DNA from: Zoogloea sp041904905
GTDB lineage: Bacteria; Pseudomonadota; Gammaproteobacteria; Burkholderiales; Rhodocyclaceae
Reading direction: 5' to 3'
Assembly (NCBI RefSeq): GCF_041904905.1
Contig: NZ_JAYRMI010000054.1
Location: 1 to 28,411, forward strand
DNA: 28,411 bases
A program made the position numbers and the translations under genes. Shown here in pieces: positions 1 through 7,303 of this stretch (position 1 is the stretch's first letter; each line of letters opens with the position of its first letter). Under the pieces are notes generated by a model that ran no database searches, was not told the origin of the DNA, and saw only the letters and a program-made list of their open reading frames with translations.

Positions 1-1
1 C

Positions 2-577
2 TTCAACGACCTGAAGCTGCGCGGTTGCGAGGACATCCTGATCGCCGTCACCGACGGTCTGAAGGGCATGGCCGAAGCGCTGGAGGCAGTGTATCCGCGC
101 ACGACGCTGCAGACGTGCATCGTGCATCTGCTACGCAACAGCCTGAGCTACGCGGGCTACAGGGAGCGCAAGGCGCTGGCCGATGCCCTCAAGCCGATCT
201 ACCAGGCGGTGAGCGCCGAGGCAGCGCAGGCGGCGCTGGAGGCGTTTGCAGAAGGGGAATGGGGCCAGCGCTTCCCGACGGTGGCCGCGGCATGGCGACG
301 GGCGTGGGAGCAGGTGATCCCATTCTTCGCGTTTCCGCCGGAGGTGCGCCGGGTGATCTACACCACCAATGCCATCGAAAGCCTCAACGCCCGCGTGCGC
401 AAGATCATCAAGACGCGGGGGCACTTCCCGACGGACGAGGCGGCCACCAAGCTGATCTGGCTGGCGCTACGCAACATCACGGCGGAATGGAAGAAACCGA
501 TGATGCACTGGAAGCCGGCGATGAACCAGTTCGCCATCCTGTACGGCGAGCGCTTCATCCCGGCCGTGACAAAATGA
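2..577 (+). CDS. IS256-family transposase, C-terminal part (5' end cut off)
   Basis: A DDE transposase that cuts and joins the ends of its own insertion sequence. The visible 191 residues begin FNDLKLRGCEDILIAVTDGL, which carries the aspartate of the family's DGLKG block. The C-terminal half has TTNAIESLNARVRKIIKTRG, which holds the catalytic glutamate, followed by the usual conserved tail (FPTDEAATKLIWLALRNI). The stop codon is TGA at 575-577. The frame is open to the left edge, so the N-terminal half, including the first catalytic aspartate, lies outside. No frameshift or internal stop is seen, so this part looks intact. It is transcribed toward the 3' end of hemL, so the two genes converge. 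Confidence 0.93.
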   Translation, partial: FNDLKLRGCEDILIAVTDGLKGMAEALEAVYPRTTLQTCIVHLLRNSLSYAGYRERKALADALKPIYQAVSAEAAQAALEAFAEGEWGQRFPTVAAAWRRAWEQVIPFFAFPPEVRRVIYTTNAIESLNARVRKIIKTRGHFPTDEAATKLIWLALRNITAEWKKPMMHWKPAMNQFAILYGERFIPAVTK

Positions 578-584
578 AAACCCC

Positions 585-616
585 CGATTGACCCCGGCCG
601 CGGTTGGGGTCAATCG
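585..616. repeat. Inverted repeat just after the transposase stop
   Basis: CGATTGACCCC (585-595) and GGGGTCAATCG (606-616) are perfect 11-bp complements around a 10-base loop, 7 bp after the transposase stop. The hairpin could end transposase transcription or block read-through into the element. A T-run does not follow directly on either strand, so a classic intrinsic terminator is not clear. It lies inside the IS, before the terminal repeat. Confidence 0.6.
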
Positions 617-618
617 AA

Positions 619-651
619 ATTCGCCTCAAACACAAAATTACTGACACTCCC
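619..651 (+). repeat. Probable right terminal inverted repeat of the IS256-like element
   Basis: Read inward on the minus strand this starts GGGAGTGTCAGTAATTTTGT, the GGGnGTGTCA start common at IS256-family ends. It is AT-richer than the surrounding host DNA. The matching left repeat is outside the window, so the inner limit (about 619) is only approximate. Confidence 0.55.
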
Positions 652-684
652 TTCGGCGCCCCCGAGAGTGCGATCGGCGAAAGA

Positions 685-1971
685 TCAGCCCGCGTTGGCG
701 GCGAACCACTGCTCCGCGGCGGCGACGGTCGCGTCGATGTCCGCCTCGGTGTGGGCGGCGGAGACGAAGCCCGCCTCGAAGGCCGAGGGGGCGAAGTAGT
801 GGCCTGCATCGAGCATGGCGTGGAAGAAGCGGTTGAAGGTCTCGCGGTCGGAGGCCATCACGTCGGCGTAGGTCTGGGGCACGGCTTTGGCAAAGTACAG
901 GCCGAACATGCCGCCCACCGAATCGGCCACGAAAGCGACGCCGTGCTTCGCTGCGGCGGCGTTGAGGCCGGCCACCAGCCGCTCGGTGCGGGCGGTGAGG
1001 GTTTCGTAGAAGCCCGGGCGGGCGATCTGCTCCAGGCTGGCGAGGCCGGCGGCCACCGCCACGGGGCTGCCCGACAGGGTGCCGGCCTGATACACGCCGC
1101 CCAGCGGGGCGATCTTCTGCATGATGTCGCGGCGCCCGCCGAAAGCGCCCACCGGCATGCCGCCGCCGATCACCTTGCCCAGGGTGGTGAGATCCGGGGT
1201 GATGCCGTAAAGGCCCTGCACGCCCCGCGGGCCGACGCGGAAGCCGGTCATCACCTCGTCGAAGATCAGCACTGCGCCGTGTTCGGTGCACAGCCGGCGC
1301 AGCAGGTGCATGAAGTGGGCCGAGGGCTTGACCAGGTTCATGTTGCCGGCAACGGGCTCGATGATGACGCAGGCGATCTCGCTGCCGCGGGCCTGGAAGG
1401 TTTCCTCGAGCTGGGCCGGGTTGTTGTAGTCGAGCACCACGGTGTGCTTGGCGAAGTCTTCGGGCACGCCGGCGGAGGACGGGTTGCCGAAGGTGAGCAG
1501 GCCCGAACCGGCCTTCACCAGCAGGCTGTCGGCGTGGCCGTGGTAGCAGCCCTCGAACTTGACGATGGCGTCGCGGCCGGTGAAGCCCCGGGCGAGGCGG
1601 ATCGCGCTCATGGTGGCTTCGGTGCCGCTGGACACCAGGCGCACCATCTCCATGCTGGGCAGCAGCTCGCACAGGCGCTCGGCCATGTCGATCTCGCGCT
1701 CGGTGGGGGCGCCGAAGGACAGCCCCTCCAGCGCGGCCGAACGCACCGCCTCGACCACCACCGGGTCGGCGTGGCCAAGGATGGCCGGGCCCCAGGAGCC
1801 GACGTAATCCAGGTATTCCTTGCCGTCCGCGTCCCACACCCGGGCGCCCAGGGCCTTCTTGAGGAAGCGCGGGGTGCCGCCCACCGATCGGAAGGCACGG
1901 ACCGGCGAGTTGACGCCGCCGGGGATGGTGCGCTGGGCGCGGGCAAAGAGTTCTTCGTTGCGACTGGTCAT
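685..1971 (-). CDS. hemL: Glutamate-1-semialdehyde 2,1-aminomutase
   Basis: PLP enzyme that converts glutamate-1-semialdehyde to 5-aminolevulinate, the last step of the C5 route into tetrapyrrole synthesis; cytosolic. The 428-residue protein starts MTSRNEELFARAQRTIPGGV and matches the usual length of about 427. Visible family marks are NSPVRAF (21-27), SSGTEATMSAIRLAR (114-128), the PLP-contacting FDEVMTGFR (237-245) and TLGKVIGGGMP with the Schiff-base lysine K266. The reading frame is open further upstream, but ATG at 1969-1971 is chosen because it has an AGGAAG ribosome binding site and removes sequence that overlaps thiE. It is the last gene of thiD-thiE-hemL, 19 bp after the thiE stop. 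An IS256-like element sits just beyond its 3' end. Confidence 0.97.
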   Translation of the reverse strand: MTSRNEELFARAQRTIPGGVNSPVRAFRSVGGTPRFLKKALGARVWDADGKEYLDYVGSWGPAILGHADPVVVEAVRSAALEGLSFGAPTEREIDMAERLCELLPSMEMVRLVSSGTEATMSAIRLARGFTGRDAIVKFEGCYHGHADSLLVKAGSGLLTFGNPSSAGVPEDFAKHTVVLDYNNPAQLEETFQARGSEIACVIIEPVAGNMNLVKPSAHFMHLLRRLCTEHGAVLIFDEVMTGFRVGPRGVQGLYGITPDLTTLGKVIGGGMPVGAFGGRRDIMQKIAPLGGVYQAGTLSGSPVAVAAGLASLEQIARPGFYETLTARTERLVAGLNAAAAKHGVAFVADSVGGMFGLYFAKAVPQTYADVMASDRETFNRFFHAMLDAGHYFAPSAFEAGFVSAAHTEADIDATVAAAEQWFAANAG

Positions 1972-1990
1972 GCTGGAGCTTCCTGAGAGG

Positions 1991-2602
1991 TCAATCGAAC
2001 AGCCCGGCGTAGGCCGCCGCGCGGGCAGCCGGGTCGGGCGCGGAGAAGATGTCGCCGATGACGGCGAGCAGGCCGGCCCCGGCATCGACGAGGGGCAGCG
2101 CGTTGTCGAGGGTGATGCCGCCGATCGCCGCCACCGGCACCCGCAGCTCCCGCCGCGCACGGGCCAGCAGATCGAGCCCGGCCCGCGGCGCGTCGGGCTT
2201 GGTGGACGAGGGGTACATCGCCCCGAAGGCCACGTAGTCGACCCCGGCGGCAACACCGGCCACCGCCCGCGGCCACTCGTTGTAACAGCTCACGCCCAGA
2301 ATGCGGCCGGGGCCTAGGGCCGCGCGGGCCGCCGCCGGATCGCCGTCGTCGCGCCCCAGGTGGGCGCCGTCGGCACCGAGTTCGAGGGCCAGCGCGAGGC
2401 TGTCGTTGATGACCAGCGGCACCCCGACCGACCGGCACAGGGCCAGCAGGCGGCTCGCCTGCTCATGCTTGAGGGCGGCGTCGGCCAGCTTGTTGCGGTA
2501 CTGGACGAGGGCCGGACGCGCCGGCAACACCGCCGCCACGGCCGCCAGCAGGGCGTCGGTGTCGAGGAGATCGGGCGTGACGAGGTAGAGACCGCGGCGC
2601 AT
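1991..2602 (-). CDS. thiE: Thiamine-phosphate synthase
   Basis: Couples HMP-pyrophosphate with the carboxythiazole phosphate to give thiamine monophosphate; a cytosolic TIM-barrel enzyme. The 203-residue protein starts MRRGLYLVTPDLLD and has the typical LYLVTP opening. The pyrophosphate-binding VQYRNK is at 33-38, LVINDSLALALELGADG at 63-79, HLGRDDGD at 81-88, and a C-terminal VAAIGGITLDNA block follows. An upstream in-frame extension exists but overlaps thiD. The ATG at 2600-2602 lies only 2 bp after the thiD stop, which fits tight operon spacing. thiD supplies the pyrimidine substrate, so the pair acts in one pathway. Confidence 0.95.
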   Translation of the reverse strand: MRRGLYLVTPDLLDTDALLAAVAAVLPARPALVQYRNKLADAALKHEQASRLLALCRSVGVPLVINDSLALALELGADGAHLGRDDGDPAAARAALGPGRILGVSCYNEWPRAVAGVAAGVDYVAFGAMYPSSTKPDAPRAGLDLLARARRELRVPVAAIGGITLDNALPLVDAGAGLLAVIGDIFSAPDPAARAAAYAGLFD

Positions 2603-2604
2603 CG

Positions 2605-3447
2605 TCAGCCCCCGCCCCGGTCGGGCGGGCCGGCCCAGAAAAAACGGTCGGGGATGTACTGCCCCATGCCGGGGCGGAAGGCTGCGGTGAGGGTCTGCCA
2701 GGTGAAGCCCTGAGCCTCGAACACGGCATCGGAGATGTCCAGCCCGTGAGCCAGCGCCGCCGCCACCGCGGAGGCCAGGGTGCACCCGGAGCCGTGGTAG
2801 CTGCCCGGCAGACGCTCCCACGGATCGGCCCTCAACACCCCCTTCGCCCCATAAAGGGTATTAACTACCTGCGGGGTATTGGCGTGAGAGCCGGTGATGA
2901 GTACATACTCGGTTCCCATTTCGAGCAGCATGGTGGCGCACTCGGCCATGCTGCGCTCGTCGGCGTCTTCGCCGCCATAGCACGACACCAGCCGCCGGGC
3001 TTCCATCGTGTTGGGCGTGATGAGGGTGGCCTGGGGCACGATGAACTCGCGCAAGGTGGCCAGCATGGCCTCCGACGCCAGCTCGTCCCCCCGCCCGGAA
3101 GCGACGATGGGATCGACCACCACAGGAATATGAGGGTAATCGGAGATGATCTCGGCAATCACCTCGATGTTCTCGATGCTGCCCAGCACGCCCAGCTTGA
3201 ACGCCTGCACCGGCATGTCTTCAAGCACCGCGCGGGCCTGATCGATGACGAAATCTGCGTCCACGGGCAATACTTCCTCGACGCCGACAGTATCCTGGAC
3301 GGTGAGGCCGGTGATGACCGTCAGGGGGTGACACCCCATGCTGGAAATCGTCATGATGTCTGCCTGGATTCCGGCGCCACCGGTAGGATCGGAGGCGGCG
3401 AACACGAGAACCAGGGGGGGAGAAGGATCGCTGCGGTTAGTAGTCAT
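2605..3447 (-). CDS. thiD: Hydroxymethylpyrimidine/phosphomethylpyrimidine kinase
   Basis: Phosphorylates HMP and then HMP phosphate to give HMP-pyrophosphate for ThiE; ribokinase-fold enzyme of the cytosol. The 280 residues are close to the family's usual 260-285. Visible motifs are the N-terminal DPTGGAGIQADIMTISSMGC, VDPIVASGRGDEL in the middle, TLITPNTMEARRL, and the GSGCTLASAVAAALAHG anion-hole helix that carries the catalytic cysteine region. It is first in the leftward thiD-thiE-hemL operon and starts 91 bp from the divergent rubredoxin gene. I looked for a thiamine-pyrophosphate riboswitch in that leader and found none. Confidence 0.95.
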   Translation of the reverse strand: MTTNRSDPSPPLVLVFAASDPTGGAGIQADIMTISSMGCHPLTVITGLTVQDTVGVEEVLPVDADFVIDQARAVLEDMPVQAFKLGVLGSIENIEVIAEIISDYPHIPVVVDPIVASGRGDELASEAMLATLREFIVPQATLITPNTMEARRLVSCYGGEDADERSMAECATMLLEMGTEYVLITGSHANTPQVVNTLYGAKGVLRADPWERLPGSYHGSGCTLASAVAAALAHGLDISDAVFEAQGFTWQTLTAAFRPGMGQYIPDRFFWAGPPDRGGG

Positions 3448-3538
3448 TCCGGGAAACGAGGACGCACAATTTTGACTGCGACTGCGCTACCATTCACGAT
3501 CCAAGCGATTCTAGCTGAAATCACCGCGACACACCCAC
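3448..3538. promoter_or_regulatory. Divergent promoter region between thiD and the rubredoxin gene
   Basis: This 91-bp gap must hold promoters for both directions, and it is AT-richer than its surroundings. On the minus strand TAGAAT (plus positions 3508-3513) could be a -10 box for thiD, about 60 nt before its start. On the plus strand TTGACT (3472-3477) resembles a -35 box, with only a weak -10 match (CACGAT) 17 bp later. No obvious operator or riboswitch is seen. The individual boxes are uncertain; the presence of promoters is inferred from the divergent layout. Confidence 0.4.
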
Positions 3539-3718
3539 ATGGCAAGCCCCCCTTACAAGACCTGGATGTGCCTAATCTGTGGTTACATCTACAACGAGGA
3601 AACCGGCTCGCCTGACGAAGGCATCGCCCCCGGCACCCGCTGGGAAGACGTTCCCCCGAACTGGACCTGTCCCGAGTGCGGCGCACGCAAGGACGATTTT
3701 GAAATGATCGCGATCTGA
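3539..3718 (+). CDS. Rubredoxin
   Basis: A 59-residue cytosolic one-electron carrier with a single Fe(Cys)4 centre. It starts MASPPYKTWMCLICGYIYNE. The two iron-binding loops are C11-x2-C14-G-Y and C44-P-x-C47-G, with the conserved PDEGIAPGT and WEDVPPNWTCPECG stretches between them. Length and motif spacing match standalone rubredoxins. It is transcribed away from thiD and toward pilG, 56 bp ahead of pilG. There is no rubredoxin reductase or alkane hydroxylase beside it, so the redox partner is unknown. No good Shine-Dalgarno sequence precedes the ATG. Confidence 0.95.
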   Translation: MASPPYKTWMCLICGYIYNEETGSPDEGIAPGTRWEDVPPNWTCPECGARKDDFEMIAI

Positions 3719-3763
3719 GGCCAGGCCCCAGGCGCGCAAGGCAACGAAAGCAGCAAGTAGACC

Positions 3764-3769
3764 GGAGGG
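3764..3769 (+). promoter_or_regulatory. Ribosome binding site that fixes a GTG start for pilG
   Basis: GGAGGG lies 5 bp before GTG at 3775. An ATG overlapping at 3773 is followed at once by TGA, so it cannot be used. The GTG is therefore the supported start of pilG. Confidence 0.7.
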
Positions 3770-3774
3770 TCAAT

Positions 3775-4173
3775 GTGAATCTCAGCGGAACCAAGGTCAT
3801 GGTCATCGATGACAGCAACACCATCCGCCGCAGCGCAGAGATCTTCCTCGCCCAGGCCGGCTGTCAGGTCGTGCTTGCCGAGGACGGCTTCGACGCGCTC
3901 GCCAAGATCGCCGACCACGCACCGGACCTGATCTTCGTTGACATCATGATGCCGCGCCTTGACGGCTATCAGACCTGCGCCCTCATCAAGAAGAACCCCC
4001 GCCTCAAGGCGACACCGGTCATCATGCTGTCCTCCAAGGACGGTCTCTTCGACCGCGCCCGCGGCCGCCTCGCCGGCTCCGACGAATACCTCACCAAGCC
4101 CTTCACCAAGGAAAGCCTGCTGCGTTCGGTCGCCAGCCACACGCAGCCGCGCCAGCTTTCCGCCCTCGACTGA
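3775..4173 (+). CDS. pilG: Type IV pilus response regulator PilG
   Basis: Single-domain CheY-like receiver of the Pil-Chp chemosensory pathway that governs twitching motility and pilus extension. The 132 residues hold one receiver fold: acidic pair in VIDDSN (residues 10-15), phospho-acceptor D56 in LIFVDIMMPRLDGYQ, the switch region VIMLSSKDG, and the conserved lysine in YLTKPF. There is no output domain. It opens pilG-pilH-pilI-pilJ-chpA, the order known from Pseudomonas and many Betaproteobacteria, which is why it is named PilG rather than a generic CheY. It uses a GTG start. Confidence 0.92.
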   Translation: MNLSGTKVMVIDDSNTIRRSAEIFLAQAGCQVVLAEDGFDALAKIADHAPDLIFVDIMMPRLDGYQTCALIKKNPRLKATPVIMLSSKDGLFDRARGRLAGSDEYLTKPFTKESLLRSVASHTQPRQLSALD

Positions 4174-4193
4174 CATCACGAGACGCTGCGCCC

Positions 4194-4559
4194 ATGCCGA
4201 TCAAGAAAATCCTCGTTGTCGACGATTCCCCGACGGAACGGCTCGCCCTGTCGGAGGTTCTCGTCAGGAACGGCTACCAGGTCGTGACCGCCGACAGCGG
4301 TGACGAAGCCGTCGTCAAGAGCAAGACCGAACACCCCGATCTGATCCTGATGGACGTGGTGATGCCGGGCACCAACGGTTATCAGGCCACCCGCACCATC
4401 GTCCGGGACGACGCCACCCGCGACATCCCGGTCATCATCTGCACCAGCAAGGGCCTCGAGACGGACAAGATCTGGGGCATGCGTCAGGGCGCCTTCGACT
4501 ACATGGTCAAGCCCCTCGACCACGCCGTCCTGCTCGACAAGATCCGCGCGCTGGTCTGA
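4194..4559 (+). CDS. pilH: Type IV pilus response regulator PilH
   Basis: Second stand-alone CheY-like receiver of the Pil-Chp pathway; in studied systems it acts with or against PilG in controlling pilus extension and retraction. The 121 residues start MPIKKILVVDDSPTERLAL. The phospho-acceptor is D54 in LILMDVVMPGTNGYQ, with VIICTSKG and the lysine of YMVKPL completing the active site. It starts 20 bp after pilG and ends 10 bp before pilI. It resembles PilH in its position directly after pilG and in the TNGYQATR segment after the aspartate. Confidence 0.92.
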   Translation: MPIKKILVVDDSPTERLALSEVLVRNGYQVVTADSGDEAVVKSKTEHPDLILMDVVMPGTNGYQATRTIVRDDATRDIPVIICTSKGLETDKIWGMRQGAFDYMVKPLDHAVLLDKIRALV

Positions 4560-4569
4560 CGGAATCCCC

Positions 4570-5085
4570 ATGGCGAAGCGGATCAGCCTCCACGAATTCC
4601 AGGCCGGCCTCGCCCGGCGGCTTGCCGACGCCAAGGACAGCCGCGCCTCGGCGCTGCTCGGCGTCCAGGCCGGCAAGCGCAACTGGCTCATCGACCTTAC
4701 CGAAGCCGGAGAAATCCTGGCCGTCCCCCCGCTCGCCACGGTGCCGCTGTCCGAACACTGGTTCCGCGGGCTTGCCAGCGTGCGCGGCAACCTCTTCGGG
4801 GTGGTCGATTTCGCGGCCTTCCACGGCGACGCACCGATCGCGCCGGTGGGGCAATCCCGCCTGCTGCTGATCGGGGTGCGCCACAATCTCAACTGCGCCC
4901 TGCTCGTGACCCGGGCGCTGGGCCTGCGGGCCGTCGAGGATTTCGAACCCCTCGCCACCCCGCCCGACCCGGAACAGCCTTGGATCGGCGATCAGGTCCA
5001 GGATGCCCACGGCACCCACTGGACCCGCCTCAAGGTTTCCGAACTACTGAATCACGCGCGTTTTCTCGACGCCGCCCAATCGTGA
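4570..5085 (+). CDS. pilI: CheW-like adaptor protein PilI
   Basis: Cytosolic scaffold that couples the methyl-accepting receptor PilJ to the histidine kinase ChpA. The 171-residue protein is a single CheW domain. The core strands are seen in NWLIDLTEAGEILAVPPLAT, followed by WFRGLASVRGNLFGVVDF (the region matching the receptor-binding surface of CheW), then LLLIGVRHNLNCALLVTRALGLR. Similarity to generic CheW is moderate; position between pilH and pilJ decides the name. It starts 10 bp after pilH and is followed by a 50-bp gap with an AGGAAGA ribosome binding site for pilJ. Confidence 0.9.
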   Translation: MAKRISLHEFQAGLARRLADAKDSRASALLGVQAGKRNWLIDLTEAGEILAVPPLATVPLSEHWFRGLASVRGNLFGVVDFAAFHGDAPIAPVGQSRLLLIGVRHNLNCALLVTRALGLRAVEDFEPLATPPDPEQPWIGDQVQDAHGTHWTRLKVSELLNHARFLDAAQS

Positions 5086-5135
5086 CCGAACAATCTGGAG
5101 GAGCGGCGGGCCACACCCGCTGAAGGAAGAAAAAC

Positions 5136-7259
5136 ATGGCATTCAAGCTACCGGGACTGTCGCTGGGCGGCAACAAGGGCGCCACGACCAACGTGGATAC
5201 CATCATCGACAGCAGCGACGGCACGCAAGCCGGCTCCGGCCTGCCATTCCTCGGCGGCAAGAGTGCGTCCGAACAGCTGCGCACGCTGCGCATCCCCTTC
5301 CTGATCTTCGCCGTCCTCACCGCCGCCCTGGTGCTCTACCAGATCCGCGTGAGCAGCTTCGGCACCGCCTACGTCACCGCGGCCGGTGAAATGCGCACCC
5401 TGTCGCAGCAGATCGCCAAGGCCAGTCAGCTCGCGCTGCAGGGCGAGCCCACCGTCTTCGACGAACTCCAGCGGGGTCGCGAGCAGTTCAACAACCTCCT
5501 CGGCGCCGTCACCGACGGGGGCGACGTCCACGGCACCGGCGTGCCGGGCGGCAGCAGCGCGGTCACCGCCGAGCTTGAAGCCGTCGCCGCCCTCTGGAAG
5601 AAGACCGACGCCAACGCCGACAAGCTCCTGAAGGAACAGAAGCGGCTCACCGAGCTGGGCAAGGCCGTTGCCACCATCAACAGCAAGAACCCCCAGCTCC
5701 TCGAACTGTCCGAGCAGGTCGCCACGCTCAAGCTGCAGGGCGGCGCCTCCGCCCGCGAGATCGCCACCGCCAACCAGGTGGTGATGCTGACCCAGCGGAT
5801 CGCCAAGAACGCCAACGCGCTGCTGATCGCCAACGCCATCGATCCGGAAGTCGCCTTCCTGCTGGGCAAGGACACCAACACCTTCCGCGACCAGATCGAC
5901 CAGCTCCAGAAGATGACCGCCGACGGCACCGACGCCAAGGGCAAGCTCGCCGAACTCGAAGCCGTCGGCAAGGACAACCTCACCGCCGTCCAGACCATCC
6001 TCGGCAGCATCCAGCTGCTCGTCAAGGCCAAGGAAGCCGGCGCCAACATCTTCAAGGATTCCGGCCCGCTCCTCGAGAAGACCACCGAACTGGCCGAAGG
6101 CTACTCCAACGCCTACACCGGCTTCTTCACCTGGGTGTCCATGTCGATCATCGTCTGCGCCCTGCTGGCGCTGGTCTGCCTCGCACTGATGGCCAAGACC
6201 TACAACGACGACATCGCCCGCCGCCGCGCCGCCTCCGAGCAGCTCCGGGAAGCCGCCGAAACCGAGCGTAACGGCACCCAGCAGGCCATTCTGCGCCTGA
6301 TGAACGAGATGGGCGATCTGGCCGACGGCGACCTTACCGTGCGCGCCACCGTCACCGAAGACGTCACTGGCGCCATCGCCGACTCGGTCAACTACACCAT
6401 TGAAGAACTCTCCGTGCTGGTACGCCGGATCAACGACGCCGCCATCCGCGTGACCGCGGCCACCGAATCCGCCCAGCGGACCTCCGACGAGCTGCTCTCC
6501 GCCACCGAGCGTCAGGCCCAGGAACTGCGCCTCGCCGGCGAGACCGCCCAGAGCATGGCCAGCTCCATGAGCGCCGCCTCCGAAGACGCCCTGCAGTCCG
6601 CCCAGGTCGCCCGTCGCTCCCTCGAAGCCGCCCAGAAGGGCGCCGCCGCGGTGGAAGACACCATCAAGGGCATGAACGACATCCGCGAGAAGATCCAGGA
6701 AACCTCCAAGCGCATCAAGCGCCTCGGCGAATCCTCCCAGGAGATCGGCGAGATCGTGGAACTCATCTCCGACATTACCGAACAGACCAACGTGCTCGCC
6801 CTCAACGCCGCCATCCAGGCCGCATCCGCGGGCGAAGCCGGCCGCGGCTTCTCGGTGGTTGCCGAAGAAGTGCAGCGCCTCGCAGAACGCTCCGCCGAAG
6901 CCACCAAGCAGATCGGCGCGATCGTGAAGACCATTCAGACCGACACCGGCGACGCCGTGGCGGCCATGGAAAACGCCACCCGCGACGTGGTGGACGGCGC
7001 CCGCCTGTCCGAAACCGCCGGTCACGAACTGGCCGAGATCGAACGCGTGTCCGCCGAAACCGCCGAGCTGATCGAACGCATCTCGGTCAGCACCGAAATC
7101 CAGGCCAAGGCCGCCACCCAGGTGGCCGAAAAGATGCGCGGCATTCTGGCAATCACCGACCGCACCACCGCCGGCACCCAGCAGACCGCCGTGTCCATCG
7201 GCGAACTGGCTGATCTTGCAGTTGAACTCAAGGGCTCGGTTTCCGGCTTCAAGGTCTGA
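5136..7259 (+). CDS. pilJ: Type IV pilus methyl-accepting chemotaxis receptor PilJ
   Basis: Inner-membrane receptor that feeds signals to ChpA through PilI. Of 707 residues, about 1-51 form a glycine/serine-rich cytosolic N-terminus. The first membrane helix is at about 52-70 (IPFLIFAVLTAALVLYQI). A mostly helical periplasmic sensor (about 71-328) has two PilJ-type repeats marked by GEMRTLSQQIAKASQLAL and QVVMLTQRIAKNANALL. The second helix is at about 329-352, then a HAMP-like stretch, then a long signalling coiled coil. The kinase-contact hairpin tip (ITEQTNVLALNAAIQAASAG, about residues 547-566) is strongly conserved. There is no C-terminal CheR-docking pentapeptide. The stretch before the first helix is some tens of residues longer than I recall for Pseudomonas PilJ. 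Confidence 0.95.
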   Translation: MAFKLPGLSLGGNKGATTNVDTIIDSSDGTQAGSGLPFLGGKSASEQLRTLRIPFLIFAVLTAALVLYQIRVSSFGTAYVTAAGEMRTLSQQIAKASQLALQGEPTVFDELQRGREQFNNLLGAVTDGGDVHGTGVPGGSSAVTAELEAVAALWKKTDANADKLLKEQKRLTELGKAVATINSKNPQLLELSEQVATLKLQGGASAREIATANQVVMLTQRIAKNANALLIANAIDPEVAFLLGKDTNTFRDQIDQLQKMTADGTDAKGKLAELEAVGKDNLTAVQTILGSIQLLVKAKEAGANIFKDSGPLLEKTTELAEGYSNAYTGFFTWVSMSIIVCALLALVCLALMAKTYNDDIARRRAASEQLREAAETERNGTQQAILRLMNEMGDLADGDLTVRATVTEDVTGAIADSVNYTIEELSVLVRRINDAAIRVTAATESAQRTSDELLSATERQAQELRLAGETAQSMASSMSAASEDALQSAQVARRSLEAAQKGAAAVEDTIKGMNDIREKIQETSKRIKRLGESSQEIGEIVELISDITEQTNVLALNAAIQAASAGEAGRGFSVVAEEVQRLAERSAEATKQIGAIVKTIQTDTGDAVAAMENATRDVVDGARLSETAGHELAEIERVSAETAELIERISVSTEIQAKAATQVAEKMRGILAITDRTTAGTQQTAVSIGELADLAVELKGSVSGFKV

Positions 7260-7303
7260 CCCGCACACCCCGACCTGGAACGGAACCTGACCACCACGTA
7301 CCG

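Larger units (their letters stand above)
1..651 (+). mobile_element. IS256-family insertion sequence, right-hand part
   Basis: The window opens inside an insertion sequence. Its transposase reading frame runs from the left edge to 577. The 74 bp that follow are non-coding and finish in a TGACACTCCC-type end at about 642-651, which reads GGGAGTGTCAG inward on the other strand, as in many IS256-family terminal repeats. The element therefore probably ends at 651, and host sequence begins at 652, 33 bp from the hemL stop codon. The left end and the target-site duplication are outside the window or cannot be confirmed. The family call rests on the transposase. The exact right boundary is inferred. 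Confidence 0.75.

Noticed and set aside
604..1986. A 460-codon plus-strand frame opposite hemL that begins in the IS end
   Set aside because: Its translation is Gly/His/Val-rich without domains and lies entirely antisense to a textbook hemL. Its start within the IS terminal region is coincidental.
3448..3538. Thiamine-pyrophosphate riboswitch ahead of thiD
   Set aside because: The leader is under 100 nt and lacks the conserved CTGAGA and ACCTGA-type elements of the THI box.
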